From the NCBI GenBank assembly GCA_022768245.1, contig JALEMR010000062.1, forward strand, positions 1 through 53,927: DNA of 53,927 nucleotides. The letters run 5' to 3'. This document shows positions 18,501-27,195 of this stretch, piece after piece. The notes beneath the pieces were generated by a model that had not been told where the DNA came from, made no database searches, and saw only the letters and a program-made list of their open reading frames with translations. Position numbers and translations under genes: made by a program. The first letter of the stretch is position 1. The number at the start of each line of letters is the position of its first letter. The stretch is from Oscillospiraceae bacterium (lineage in GTDB: Bacteria; Bacillota; Clostridia; Oscillospirales; Ruminococcaceae).

Positions 18501-19419
18501 CATGCAGATGCTGCTGTATCTTTTCGCTGTCACCGACTGTGACACCGACAGCCGCTACAAGGACAGCTCCCCTGCGGGAGTGATGTACTCCCCGTCCTCC
18601 GCCGCTTCATTCGAAAAGGACAAGAACGGCAGACGCTTCAGCGGCGACCCAGAAGCTCATCTCAAAGCAGCTATCGACGAACATCTGAAAATGAACGGCA
18701 TTACCATAGGCAGCACAAACGCTATCCGCGCCATGGAATATAACGCCGAGGGAAAATATATCCCTCAGACTCTGAATACCCCGAGAACAAGGGAGTATCT
18801 GTCCTCTCTGGCGGCGGATATGAAGACCTCTTCGCAGTGCGGAAGGCTTATCGCCGATTTCTGCACAGATATTGACAAGACCTCCGATACCGATATCGCT
18901 GCGGCTGTGTGCAGTGCAGTCTGCGAAAATAACTCCGGTATCATCTGCGGGAAGCTCGGAAATGAGTACAAAGCTTCCGCCGAAGAGCTTATCGGGAAAT
19001 GCTCTTCACTGTCTTCCGACAGCGCTTTTACAAAGACTGCCGCCGTTTTTCTGAACGCCTACGGCATCTTCACCCGCTTTAACGAATACTCCCCCGGGAA
19101 TGACGATATCCGCCAAAGCATTGAAGACAGCCTGACCGAGAAATCGGGAAAGAAGCCCTTCCCCGACCCCGAATTTGCTCTGACCGAGGACGAGTACGAG
19201 AACATCAGGAAATTCACTGTGGGAAAACTGAAGGAGATATGCTCGGAGATATGCAGCGGAAATGCTTCCGCTCAGCCGCTGAACTCCGCTAAGCCCTGCA
19301 ATTTCTGCGATTACCGCTCCGTATGCGAAAACTGCGTTCCTGCGCCCGAATCTTATAAGAGATCACGCTCGGGAGACAAGGACGCTGTCAAGATGATAAG
19401 GAAAGGAGATACAAAATGA
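15538..19419 (+). CDS. addB: AddB subunit of the AddAB helicase-nuclease
   Basis: The protein has 1293 residues. GGAGGA lies 7 bases before the ATG at 15538; the adjacent ATG at 15535 is also possible. The N-terminus has the Walker A motif GEIGCGKT. The C-terminal nuclease domain has RVIDYKTGSKSFKFGDI and QMLLYLF. Four cysteines (about C787, C1254, C1257, C1263, spaced C...C-x2-C-x5-C) match the iron-sulfur staple of Bacillus AddB. The length is slightly above that of Bacillus AddB (about 1166). AddAB resects double-strand breaks to Chi-like sites and loads RecA, doing the job of RecBCD in Firmicutes. Its stop overlaps the addA start by four bases (ATGA), so the two are translationally coupled. 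Confidence 0.96.
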   Translation: MSSLKFIIGEIGCGKTYRMTEMIRRDAQNGIAAVLIVPEQFSSSAEHKLYNALGISLYNRIHVETFTRIRKSILKKNRGVGGRIPNETERAAIMYTVRRELANAELKHFSGQIKNPAFTSACLKIVRELEMNGITSKELSAEKISDRGLSDKLSDISAICEAYDMRLTECGYKSSLSDGEEIAKKAAETGFFKGMHIYIDGFKSFTADQLRLMDIMKAQGSLTVCLPTPYDKPNSSPVFSTVNETMADIIGDDSPEIIRIDSETDRFSSSPDLRTLGRSILRDEEPKVFSAEHLHIAEAPDSYSEADYVCSEISRQVRTGRYKYSDIAVLSRDFEDIGPILEDSFRRYDIPYFIDSPCSAASTPLVIFVMTLLEIASSANPTTEMLLRFLKTGFTPVDELHISELENYCTEHGIVKESSGDIIEKYSQYDGMYEKLVSFDNGQDDELRKMFDDLADDSAVEAARIGIIKAAVLIPLMRFRDSCGKSGTLKDITEKLCDTLNMFGSADKSAENADESSAEGREAVRIRNALIRTMQSLSETALTESSDCFTLKEYRELFGIIASDVKLYSPAHAINCVTAASADRARLDSPKVVYIMSAVSGYFPYKVTESGIFSEKELEILERSLNIKFNERLFRMTAEENFIAVSAVSAPSEELFITYSLSDAAGKPRYTSPLTDSIIAMTGIKPTLISELGAECFITTPKSAYSEYVRTLGKAGELSPEKAAAAAAVYGSEVSDIMLAAERYSRNIYSGNLLKHRISEDAAMAVYTGKNGALNVSASRIEDYAKCPFMFFCKKGLNLQNIKKYEYSSNIRGNTVHYVLSSFLAEILAEAEKKQVSFNEHFSSIPKKALKDRIHFHMEQYFKSEFADKGFETTPSFLSTFRRQEDVLLEILLHMQEEFSPENSKFSPAEFEFSIGRSFGKQEDMKPWKLYITSENGKMIPVLFSGSVDRIDVFTDRSSGEDVRYIRVIDYKTGSKSFKFGDILDGINMQMLLYLFAVTDCDTDSRYKDSSPAGVMYSPSSAASFEKDKNGRRFSGDPEAHLKAAIDEHLKMNGITIGSTNAIRAMEYNAEGKYIPQTLNTPRTREYLSSLAADMKTSSQCGRLIADFCTDIDKTSDTDIAAAVCSAVCENNSGIICGKLGNEYKASAEELIGKCSSLSSDSAFTKTAAVFLNAYGIFTRFNEYSPGNDDIRQSIEDSLTEKSGKKPFPDPEFALTEDEYENIRKFTVGKLKEICSEICSGNASAQPLNSAKPCNFCDYRSVCENCVPAPESYKRSRSGDKDAVKMIRKGDTK

Positions 19420-22400
19420 GCGCTCATTTTACCGATGAACAGGAATACGCCATAAAAGCCGACGGCAGCTTTATTATAGTTTCAGCCGCCGCAGGAAGCG
19501 GTAAGACTACCGTTCTTATCGAAAAGCTTATCCGTATCCTCTCCGACCCCGACAATGCCGTGAGAGCAGACCGCCTTATCGTTGTTACATTTACAAACGA
19601 CGCGGCGGGGCAGATAGTCCGCAAGCTCAACAAGGCTATCGGAAAGGCTATCTCCGAATGCGGCTCCGACCCGTACGGCGTGAGAAAAAAAGCATGGCTT
19701 ATCCGACAGCAAAGCTATCTCGGCGCGGCTAAGATATCAACTATCAGCTCATTCTGCTTCAATCTTATCCGCAGTCACGCCGACAGGCTGGGCATCACCT
19801 CCGATTTCAGGATAATCGACGACCAGGAGGAAAAGCTGCTCCTGATACGCGCCCTTGAAGAGACCGCCGACGCATGGTTTGCCGACCCCGAAAAATCGGA
19901 CAGAATGTCAGAGATATACTCCTATTTCGACTACTATACCAACAACAGCGATGACAAATCCGACAAGTACAGGGAGCTTATCCCCTTCCGAAGCTTTCTG
20001 CTGTCCATTCCCTTTTCAAAGGAAAGATATGTGGAGCCTTTTCTTGAAGAGTACAAAAAGGGCTATTCCGACAGCTTCGACCCCTTTGATACCTACTACG
20101 GCAGCATTTACGCCAAGAATTATTTTTCCGTGCTGAACGACCCTGCGCTGCTTGAAAACGTCAAGCTGATATACTCATACTGGAGCGTTATCCTCCATGA
20201 TGACAGCTTTCCGTCTAAGCTGGCTGTGACGGCGAAAAAACATTTCACTAATTCTGCGGATACCCTTATCCGTCTGTACAGCGGTCTGTGTTCAGGCTGC
20301 ATGCCCGACTTCTCGGACGATACCGCAGGGCTTTCCTCCGAGGATTGGAACAGGGCGGCAGAGTGCATGAACATCTCCGGAGACCTGTTCCGCACCGACC
20401 TCAAAACAAAGGGAAACAGCGTGAAGGCTGTCTGCAAGGCAGCGGGAATCGACCAATCCGCCGCAGCGGAGATAACTTCCGCCTTCGACAAGATAGGCGC
20501 TGTCATGAGCAAGGCAAGGGATATCTATCCCTGCACCGCCGAAGAGCTGAAAACGGATTACGTCAAGCATTATGAAAAGCTGTCCCTGCTTATCGAATTC
20601 ATAGACGATATCAACGATAGATTTGACAAGCTGAAAGCAGAGAAAAACGGACTGTCCTTCTCCGACGGCGAGCTTCTGGCTCTGCGGCTGCTGGGCAGAC
20701 TTGAGGGCGACAGGATAGTCAAGACCGATATCGCCGAGGAGCTTTCCAAGGAATTTCAGCTTATCCTGATCGACGAATTTCAGGATTCCAACGATATGCA
20801 GGATATGATATTCCGTCTGCTTTCTCCGTGCGGCACCTCTGAGACCGAGGGAAAGAACATGTTCGTAGTGGGCGATATCAAGCAGTCCATTTATAACTTC
20901 CGACTGGCAAACCCGAAGCTTTTTTACGGATATCTCAAATCCTCCGTGCCATACCCCGAAAACCTCGATTCCGACGAGCCGCGTAATATCCTGCTCAACA
21001 AAAACTTCCGAAGCAGCAAAAGCGTTATCGATTTTGTCAACCTTGTTTTCGGCAAGCTCATGACCGAGCAGCTGGGCGGCATTGATTACGATGACACGCA
21101 GAAGCTGATCTACAGCGGAAAGGTGTGGGAGGAACAGAATCCCTCCGCCGCCGATATCATCGGTGACGCCGATACCGAGCTGCTGCTGGTGGATACGAGG
21201 AATACTCCCTTTTCCTATGCTCCCGCAGATGAGTCAAAGCAGGAGACAGGCTCCGCAGACGGAACTCCCGAGGAAGACGGAGACGACATCGCAGACGCGC
21301 GGCTCGAAGCACAGGCTGTGGCACTGAAAATACACATGCTTCTCAAAGAACACTCGAAGCTTTCCTGCCGCGATATCTGCATTCTCTGCCCCACCAACAG
21401 CGACGCGCCCATATTCGCCGAGGCTCTTATGAAGCTGGGCATCCGCGCAAGTCTCGACAACCGCAGCGAATACATCGCCTCCCGAGAGATATCCGTTATG
21501 CTCAACATGCTGAAAATACTGGACAATCCTCACAACAACACCGCTATGGCAGGAGTGCTGATGTCGCCAATGTTCATGTTCTCCGCAGACGACGCTGCGG
21601 CGCTGAACGTCCTCCGCGGAAAGAGAAGCTACTACTATGCCGTCAGAAGCGCTGCGGAGGATATGTCCTTCATCACCGACAACAAAGATGCGCAGTTTGC
21701 CGATGCAGAGCATATCTTCAACATCTGCCGCAGCTTTATCGGCATTTACGACCACCTTAAGGAATGTGCGGCGGTCATGAGCCTTGAGGATATCATCAGG
21801 AAGATATACTCCGAGACGGGCATTATCGAGATGATGTCCCTGTACCCCAACGGCGAGACCAGACGGGCTAATCTGAATCTGCTGCCACGATATGCCGCAG
21901 CCTACGAGAAGAACGTTGCCTGCGGAACAGGCGGTATCTACGGATTTATCCGCTACGTTGACGCGGTGGCTCCCAACAGGAACATCGACTTTTCCAGCGG
22001 AAGCTCTTCCTCCGAATCGGACAACGCGGTCTCTATCAAGACTATCCACAAATCCAAGGGACTTGAATACCCCGTGGTATTCCTCTGCAGGACAGGCAAG
22101 ACTCCCCGAAGCAATCCAAAAAAGCTGTACTATAGCATGAAAAACGGCGTCGCCTTCTATGAGACCGACCCCAAAAGCAGAACAGGCTACGTTTCGCTGC
22201 CTGCCATGATGATCGGCGAGGAAGAAGCTCACGAGCTTGTCAGCGAGCGCATGCGTCTTATGTACGTTGCCATGACCCGCGCAAAATGCAAGCTCTTCAT
22301 CAGCGGCACTCTCATGATGACCAAAAAGGACAGCGCTTCCGTATATCGTGAAAACGCCGTGCCCGCTAACGGTATCTACAAGGATATCGAATGCGACATC

Positions 22401-23507
22401 ACGGAATGCAGTCCCGACGAGGGTATCAAGGGTATCCTCGACAAGCTGCCCTCCGATGTGTTTTCCAAGGACGGCATAAATTCCGCAGCTCTTCTCAATG
22501 CAGGCGAAAAAATGCTGACCTGGATACTTGCCGCTCTGGCTGCGGACGGTACTGTCCCTTACACACGCATTTTCGGAAATACTCCTGCCGAGCCCGTAAA
22601 TGTGCGGATAAAGGCTCTGCGCACCGACCGCAGGCTCATGCGCAGTCTCTCTGCCGACAACAATCAAGACGACAGGGAAAGCTTTATCAGCTGCACTCCC
22701 GACCCCCAATTTCTGCGGCAGCTGGAGGAACTCCGAAGCTACGACGTTTCTCCCGAATTTGCTTCGGACAGGGAAAAGGAAAATATCCCCGCAAAGCTGA
22801 CCGTTACCGAGATAACTCACAAGGCCTCCGAGGAGGACGTGGAGCGGATCTATTCAAGCTTTCTGCCAAAGTCGGACAGATTCGCTGTCGGAGAAAAGCC
22901 TGGCGGAAAGCTCTCCGCTTCGGAAAAGGGCACTGCCGTTCACTCGTTCATGCAGTATGCCGACCTTAAGGCGCTCTGTGACAGCCTCGGCACCGAGGAT
23001 GACCCTGTGGGCAGTATGGCGCAGCAGCTGTATTTCGTCGGACTTCTCGGACAGGAGGCTGCGGATCACATCACCGACACTCCCAAGGTCAAGCAGAGGA
23101 TAATCAATTTCTTCTCATCGCAGCTCTGGACCGACTGCATCTCAAAGGCTAAGGACGAGGATATCCTGACGGAACAGCCTTTTCTCGCCAAAATTTCCGA
23201 TATTTTTGACATAAACGGCACAGAACCTCTTGACTTGCGGCTAAAAACATATTATAATGATAATTATAGTGATACTTTTGTACAGGGTATTGCCGATCTG
23301 ATAATAAAAACCGATGACGGGTTTATCCTCGTGGATTACAAGACCAACGAGGGAAGAGCTCCGTCGGAGCTGAAAAAAATGTACGAGGTTCAGATGCTTC
23401 TGTATACCCGTGCCTTTGAAAAAATATTCGGTCTTGCCCCAGGCTCCGGAAAGGCTTATATTTACTCATTCGGCATTGACAGCGATTGTACTATCAAAAT
23501 ACCATAA
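19416..23507 (+). CDS. addA: AddA subunit of the AddAB helicase-nuclease
   Basis: The protein has 1363 residues and starts in the ATGA overlap with addB, with AAAGGAG upstream. UvrD/Rep-type helicase motifs are present: FTDEQEYAI (Q motif), SAAAGSGKTTVLIEKL (Walker A, residues ~22-37), LILIDEFQDSND (Walker B), GDIKQSIYNFR and, near 870, IKTIHKSKGLEYPVVFL and RLMYVAMTRAK. The C-terminal RecB-like nuclease domain contains VQGIADLII, ILVDYKTNEG and VQMLLYTRAFE. It is the 3'-5' motor and nuclease of the AddAB complex, used in recombinational repair. The length is somewhat above the usual 1230 residues because of inserts in the 1B/2B regions. Confidence 0.97.
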   Translation: MSAHFTDEQEYAIKADGSFIIVSAAAGSGKTTVLIEKLIRILSDPDNAVRADRLIVVTFTNDAAGQIVRKLNKAIGKAISECGSDPYGVRKKAWLIRQQSYLGAAKISTISSFCFNLIRSHADRLGITSDFRIIDDQEEKLLLIRALEETADAWFADPEKSDRMSEIYSYFDYYTNNSDDKSDKYRELIPFRSFLLSIPFSKERYVEPFLEEYKKGYSDSFDPFDTYYGSIYAKNYFSVLNDPALLENVKLIYSYWSVILHDDSFPSKLAVTAKKHFTNSADTLIRLYSGLCSGCMPDFSDDTAGLSSEDWNRAAECMNISGDLFRTDLKTKGNSVKAVCKAAGIDQSAAAEITSAFDKIGAVMSKARDIYPCTAEELKTDYVKHYEKLSLLIEFIDDINDRFDKLKAEKNGLSFSDGELLALRLLGRLEGDRIVKTDIAEELSKEFQLILIDEFQDSNDMQDMIFRLLSPCGTSETEGKNMFVVGDIKQSIYNFRLANPKLFYGYLKSSVPYPENLDSDEPRNILLNKNFRSSKSVIDFVNLVFGKLMTEQLGGIDYDDTQKLIYSGKVWEEQNPSAADIIGDADTELLLVDTRNTPFSYAPADESKQETGSADGTPEEDGDDIADARLEAQAVALKIHMLLKEHSKLSCRDICILCPTNSDAPIFAEALMKLGIRASLDNRSEYIASREISVMLNMLKILDNPHNNTAMAGVLMSPMFMFSADDAAALNVLRGKRSYYYAVRSAAEDMSFITDNKDAQFADAEHIFNICRSFIGIYDHLKECAAVMSLEDIIRKIYSETGIIEMMSLYPNGETRRANLNLLPRYAAAYEKNVACGTGGIYGFIRYVDAVAPNRNIDFSSGSSSSESDNAVSIKTIHKSKGLEYPVVFLCRTGKTPRSNPKKLYYSMKNGVAFYETDPKSRTGYVSLPAMMIGEEEAHELVSERMRLMYVAMTRAKCKLFISGTLMMTKKDSASVYRENAVPANGIYKDIECDITECSPDEGIKGILDKLPSDVFSKDGINSAALLNAGEKMLTWILAALAADGTVPYTRIFGNTPAEPVNVRIKALRTDRRLMRSLSADNNQDDRESFISCTPDPQFLRQLEELRSYDVSPEFASDREKENIPAKLTVTEITHKASEEDVERIYSSFLPKSDRFAVGEKPGGKLSASEKGTAVHSFMQYADLKALCDSLGTEDDPVGSMAQQLYFVGLLGQEAADHITDTPKVKQRIINFFSSQLWTDCISKAKDEDILTEQPFLAKISDIFDINGTEPLDLRLKTYYNDNYSDTFVQGIADLIIKTDDGFILVDYKTNEGRAPSELKKMYEVQMLLYTRAFEKIFGLAPGSGKAYIYSFGIDSDCTIKIP

Positions 23508-23522
23508 TTCGGAGGAGATACT

Positions 23523-23951
23523 ATGTCACAGTACAGAACAGGCGCACCGTCCCAGCCCCAGTCTTCAAAACGCAGCCCGGGAATCCCCGGAGGAGCTTAT
23601 CTTTTATCGGCGATAATTCTCGGGGTATTCATTCTTATTTCCGCGATAATTGTCGGAAACGGTCTGAAAAAGCTGTCCGCAGCGCTGACGGAACAAAGCT
23701 TTTCCGACAGCTACTCTTCCCCCGATACCCTTACCGTCAATTCGCCTACGGTGAAAAAATATCTTACCCAGAGCGAGGCGGCGGCTTATCTTAACGTTTC
23801 CGAATCCGAGATATCCAAGGCAATTGCCGACCACAAGATAGACGAGTACATCACCACCTCGGAGGGATATTCCATTTCCATTGAATCTCTCGATGATTAT
23901 TTCTCCGACGAAGCCTACCAGATACAGATGAAGCTCAATTCCGAAGGATAA
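23523..23951 (+). CDS. membrane-anchored protein with excisionase-type HTH domain
   Basis: The protein has 142 residues. The Pro/Ser-rich N-terminus is followed by one transmembrane helix at about residues 25-46 (AYLLSAIILGVFILISAIIV) and a polar linker. Residues ~82-125 (YLTQSEAAAYLNVSESEISK, then a strand and SIESLDDYF) resemble the HTH_17/excisionase helix-turn-helix. GGAGGAG precedes the ATG. The gene lies 15 bases after addA and before a strong bidirectional terminator, so it is probably the last gene of the addBA operon. A DNA-binding-type domain tethered to the membrane is unusual. By the positive-inside rule the helix direction is ambiguous, so the HTH-like domain may sit outside and bind something other than DNA. 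No function can be assigned. Confidence 0.8.
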   Translation: MSQYRTGAPSQPQSSKRSPGIPGGAYLLSAIILGVFILISAIIVGNGLKKLSAALTEQSFSDSYSSPDTLTVNSPTVKKYLTQSEAAAYLNVSESEISKAIADHKIDEYITTSEGYSISIESLDDYFSDEAYQIQMKLNSEG

Positions 23952-23953
23952 CA

Positions 23954-23994
23954 AAAAATCGTGCCGATCTTCATACGATGTCGGCACGATTTTT
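23954..23994. terminator. bidirectional terminator
   Basis: A perfect 14-bp stem, AAAAATCGTGCCGA with its complement, has A- and T-runs on both sides. It serves the addBA operon on one strand and the convergent FUSC gene on the other. Confidence 0.93.
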
Positions 23995-23995
23995 A

Positions 23996-25276
23996 TTATT
24001 CACTGTCCTTTTTCCAGATAAGCGGCTCGAAGGTGTTTTTCAGGGTCTTCACTATCCCGTTCAGGTCTCTGCTCTCGCTTTGGATATCGTTCTCGGGACG
24101 GTTTCCTATGGTGACGTATTCCTCCGTGCACGACAGCTCCCGCAGCTTTGACAGCATATTCTTCTTGTCGGCGTTTTTGTTGTATATCTTTATGTAGCTG
24201 AATCCAGGATAATCGTCCGAGGGATATGACAGTATTTTCAGATGCTCGCGGTATTCGCTCATCAGCTTCTCGTACAGCGGCTTTATCTTCTCCGTTTCGT
24301 CTATCACCATGATGTAGATTATCCTGTCCCCCGACGACGGCTCCCTTTGGATATAGTTTCGGTAGGGCGAGCATTTCAGCGAGCTGTATATCGACCTTTC
24401 CGCCGTGTTTTCAAGCTTATCGTAGTAGATTATCAGCGTATCGTCGCAGAGGGCATTGATAAAGCAGTTTATCCCGCTGCGGCGTATCTCTCCGATGATA
24501 ACTCCCGCTGTGGCATTGGATATCACATACGCTTTCAGATATGTATTTCCTTTCATATCGTACAGTGCGGCTCCGTCCATCACTATCACGGGCAGCTTAA
24601 GGTCGATATCTCCCACAGGCTTCATCAGCGACGCGGGGGTGCGCATGGTGGCAACGGTGAAGTTCAGCCCGTCCTCCAGCATGCGGTTTATCTCCACCCT
24701 GGAATAGGGCGTAAGCGTTTCCGTTACGGGAGCGAGCATATCGTCCAGCTCGGTGATGAAGAGGATATTCTTCCTGCGCCTGCGCGGCATTCGGAGCATA
24801 CTCAGCAGCACTCCCACGCCTATCCCGATGAAGGTGTCAAGCACACGGTTCAGCACGAAGATAAATGGCTCCTCGTCGGCGATATGCACCACGGCTATGC
24901 TCAGGAATACCACGCAGGAAAAATACGAGGCGTTTTTCTTATTGAGCAGCACAGTGGTATAGAGCACCACTATTATCATAAAGGATATGAGGATATATGA
25001 AGCAAAGCTCGGAAATGCAAGTGGTTCGAAGATATATTTCATTATCAGCAGGGTAACAAGTCCGACTGCCGCTCCGATTAGGGTGCCTATACTGCGCTGG
25101 AGAGCATTGTTGCCCGTATTTTTTGAGTAGGGCTGTATACACCACAGCACCGCAAGCATGGAATAAAAGGGTATCCCGCGGTATCCTCGGAGGATATAAA
25201 TAACGTAACAAAGCAGCACCCCCACTGCCGACTTGATTATGCGGTTCCCGGGCAGCGGTATTTTTTTCTTTTCCAT
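23996..25276 (-). CDS. FUSC/aromatic-acid-exporter membrane domain fused to a degenerate HAD domain
   Basis: The protein has 426 residues. Residues ~12-160 hold about six hydrophobic segments with the FUSC/ArAE landmarks (RIIKSAVGVLLCYVIY, IQPYSKNTGNNALQRSIGT, DTFIGIGVGVLLSM). The rest is cytoplasmic and follows the order of a Cof-type HAD phosphatase: ILFITELDDML (171-181), an IEINR-like helix and FTVATMRTP, VIVMDGAALYD, and a late IGNRPENDI. The usual nucleophile Asp is replaced by Glu176 (E-L-D in place of D-x-D), and the motif IV GD is GN, so phosphatase activity is doubtful. The FUSC part of efflux proteins normally pairs with another soluble domain. The combination suggests a transporter gated by, or sensing, a phosphorylated ligand. 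The start is preceded by a weak GGAAG. Confidence 0.8.
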   Translation of the reverse strand: MEKKKIPLPGNRIIKSAVGVLLCYVIYILRGYRGIPFYSMLAVLWCIQPYSKNTGNNALQRSIGTLIGAAVGLVTLLIMKYIFEPLAFPSFASYILISFMIIVVLYTTVLLNKKNASYFSCVVFLSIAVVHIADEEPFIFVLNRVLDTFIGIGVGVLLSMLRMPRRRRKNILFITELDDMLAPVTETLTPYSRVEINRMLEDGLNFTVATMRTPASLMKPVGDIDLKLPVIVMDGAALYDMKGNTYLKAYVISNATAGVIIGEIRRSGINCFINALCDDTLIIYYDKLENTAERSIYSSLKCSPYRNYIQREPSSGDRIIYIMVIDETEKIKPLYEKLMSEYREHLKILSYPSDDYPGFSYIKIYNKNADKKNMLSKLRELSCTEEYVTIGNRPENDIQSESRDLNGIVKTLKNTFEPLIWKKDSE

Positions 25277-25468
25277 GAGAGTCTTCCAATCTATTTAAAA
25301 TATATGTCTATTATATACCCTATCCTTCCGTTTTGCAAGGGGTTTTCCGAAATTTTGCATATTTTTTTAAAGTATTATTCATTTTCGACATATCATTGCT
25401 TGAACGGAAAAATTATTTATTTATATGTAACGTTTTGCATTTTGGATAGTTTAATATACAGAAAGGGG

Positions 25469-25951
25469 GTGAACGGTCTGGATATTGATGACGCTTACAA
25501 GCGGTACGCAGATGTGGTGTATCGGTATCTTATCGTGCTGTGCGGCAATGCCGACCTTGCGGAGGAGCTTACTCAGGAGACCTTTTTCCGCGCAGTCAAG
25601 CATGCAGGAAGCTTCGACGGCAAGGTCAAGGTCACCACTTGGCTCTGCACTATCGCCAAAAACACATACTTTTCCTACCTGAAAAAGGAAAAGCGGCACC
25701 TGCGCTGCGACATCGACGAGACCGACATCACAGCGGAACAGGATATGCTCGAACAGGAAAACTGCCGCGAGATATACAGGGCTGTTCACCGTCTGGAAGA
25801 GCCTTACCGTGAGATAATGCTGCTGCGGATACACAGCGACCTGAATTTCGCAGATATCGGCGAGATATTCGGAAGATCCGAGGGCTGGGCAAGAGTGACC
25901 TTCTATCGGGGCAAGGAAAAGCTTAGAAAACTACTGGAGGAGTCGGAATGA
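25469..25951 (+). CDS. ECF-type RNA polymerase sigma factor
   Basis: About 160 residues. Region 2 is at DAYKRYADVVYRYLIVLCGN, AEELTQETFFRAVKH and TWLCTIAKNTYFSYLKKEKR. Region 4 is at LEEPYREIMLLRIHSDLNFADI and GRSEGWARVTFYRGKEKLRK. The start is uncertain: the GTG at 25469 lies inside the ribosome site AAAGGGGGTGA, while the in-frame CTG at 25478 is 6 bases after it and may be the real, unusual start. A TGTAACG element at 25425-25431 upstream resembles an ECF -35 box, so the gene may be autoregulated. Its stop overlaps the anti-sigma start (ATGA), so the pair is co-translated. Confidence 0.9.
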   Translation: MNGLDIDDAYKRYADVVYRYLIVLCGNADLAEELTQETFFRAVKHAGSFDGKVKVTTWLCTIAKNTYFSYLKKEKRHLRCDIDETDITAEQDMLEQENCREIYRAVHRLEEPYREIMLLRIHSDLNFADIGEIFGRSEGWARVTFYRGKEKLRKLLEESE

Positions 25952-27150
25952 AAATATCATGTCAAATTATCGAAGACCTGCTTCCTCTGTATGCGGACAA
26001 GGTCTGCTCGGAGGAAAGCGGCGAGATGGTCGAAAAACACATCGCCGAATGCGGAGAATGCAGATCAAAGCTTGAAGCTATGACCGAGGAAATACCCAAA
26101 AGCTCCGAGGACGTCCCCGAAATGAAAAGCGAAAATGCTTTCAAGAAATATCACAGGCGCTATGTTAGGCTTGTGGTGATAACGCTGCTGCTGTGCGCGG
26201 CGGTGATGATTCCCGCTGTGTTCTGCGGTGTGCTGACTATCAACGAGGACAGCAACCGAGGAATGTCATGGTCAACGCTGAACATGAACAGCGAACTGCG
26301 TAAGCTGGGCAGCAAATTCAGACAGGGAAAATATCTTGAGGCGCTGGATATGATGTATCTGCCAAATCAGGACACTTACTCCGAACAGGAGCTTGCAGGC
26401 TTTAAGGAGCTGTTTGCGGAAGACCTCGAAGAGTATTTTTCGGAACACCCCATTGTAAGGGTCGATGTTTTTTCACAGCAGACCTTTGACGATAATGTTT
26501 ATGGCAGACTTATCCTTGAGCTTGAAGAGCGTGGGGACAATACTCACAATGTCTATGCGCAGGTCCTTGAGTTTGAATATGATAACGGCTTGGAGCTGCT
26601 CGAACACTACCTTTCGTTCGGAACAGATTTTAAACTATACGAAGCCACGGAAATGACCGAAGCAGATGAAGGCTCGGCAGAAGAATATGAAAGCTTTTCA
26701 CGGGGCTTTCCTGCCATTATACTTAATGAAGCAGACGCTGCAGTTAATTATTTCAGAAACCTTGACATCAGCGGTTCAATGCTGCCGCATATGTTTGTAA
26801 GTATTGAGGATTATGCCGAATGCTTTGAGAATGAGACTCTTTCAGAATTATATGACAGATACGACACTCTTACCCGAGAATTTGCCGAGGACTATTTCTT
26901 TATTGACGGCAGAACTACCGAAAGACAGTACGTGCGCGATGAAGAATTATGCGGCTTCGACAGATCTTATCTGTACAGAGCAAGCATAAGCTTTCTCTGC
27001 GGCGGAGAACTGATCACCGTAAACTTCGACATACCGTTCAGAGAATACTATTTCAGCTGCCCGAACAGACTTTCCGCTCTGCGGAACATATCCTACTCTC
27101 CCAACACGCCCGACGAGTTCAAGGAACGCTTTGAAGAAATCTTCGCATAA
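25948..27150 (+). CDS. anti-sigma factor with zinc-finger head and one membrane helix
   Basis: The protein has 400 residues. The N-terminal ~45 residues form an anti-sigma zinc-binding domain (zf-HC2/ZAS) with CQIIEDLLPLYAD and the HIAECGEC motif, H-x3-C-x2-C. A single transmembrane helix follows at about 72-92 (VRLVVITLLLCAAVMIPAVF). The outer domain of about 300 residues has no motif I recognise and presumably senses the envelope signal. Such proteins hold the ECF sigma factor at the membrane until regulated proteolysis releases it. The gene overlaps the sigma gene by four bases. A bidirectional terminator follows directly. Confidence 0.9.
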   Translation: MKISCQIIEDLLPLYADKVCSEESGEMVEKHIAECGECRSKLEAMTEEIPKSSEDVPEMKSENAFKKYHRRYVRLVVITLLLCAAVMIPAVFCGVLTINEDSNRGMSWSTLNMNSELRKLGSKFRQGKYLEALDMMYLPNQDTYSEQELAGFKELFAEDLEEYFSEHPIVRVDVFSQQTFDDNVYGRLILELEERGDNTHNVYAQVLEFEYDNGLELLEHYLSFGTDFKLYEATEMTEADEGSAEEYESFSRGFPAIILNEADAAVNYFRNLDISGSMLPHMFVSIEDYAECFENETLSELYDRYDTLTREFAEDYFFIDGRTTERQYVRDEELCGFDRSYLYRASISFLCGGELITVNFDIPFREYYFSCPNRLSALRNISYSPNTPDEFKERFEEIFA

Positions 27151-27195
27151 AATATCCCCGATAAAGCACAAAACATTGCCTTATCGGGGATATTT
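27150..27195. terminator. bidirectional terminator between the anti-sigma and Rrf2 genes
   Basis: A perfect 15-bp stem, AAATATCCCCGATAA (27150-27164) with its complement (27181-27195), lies between two convergent genes and carries the stop of each near its edge. Confidence 0.88.
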
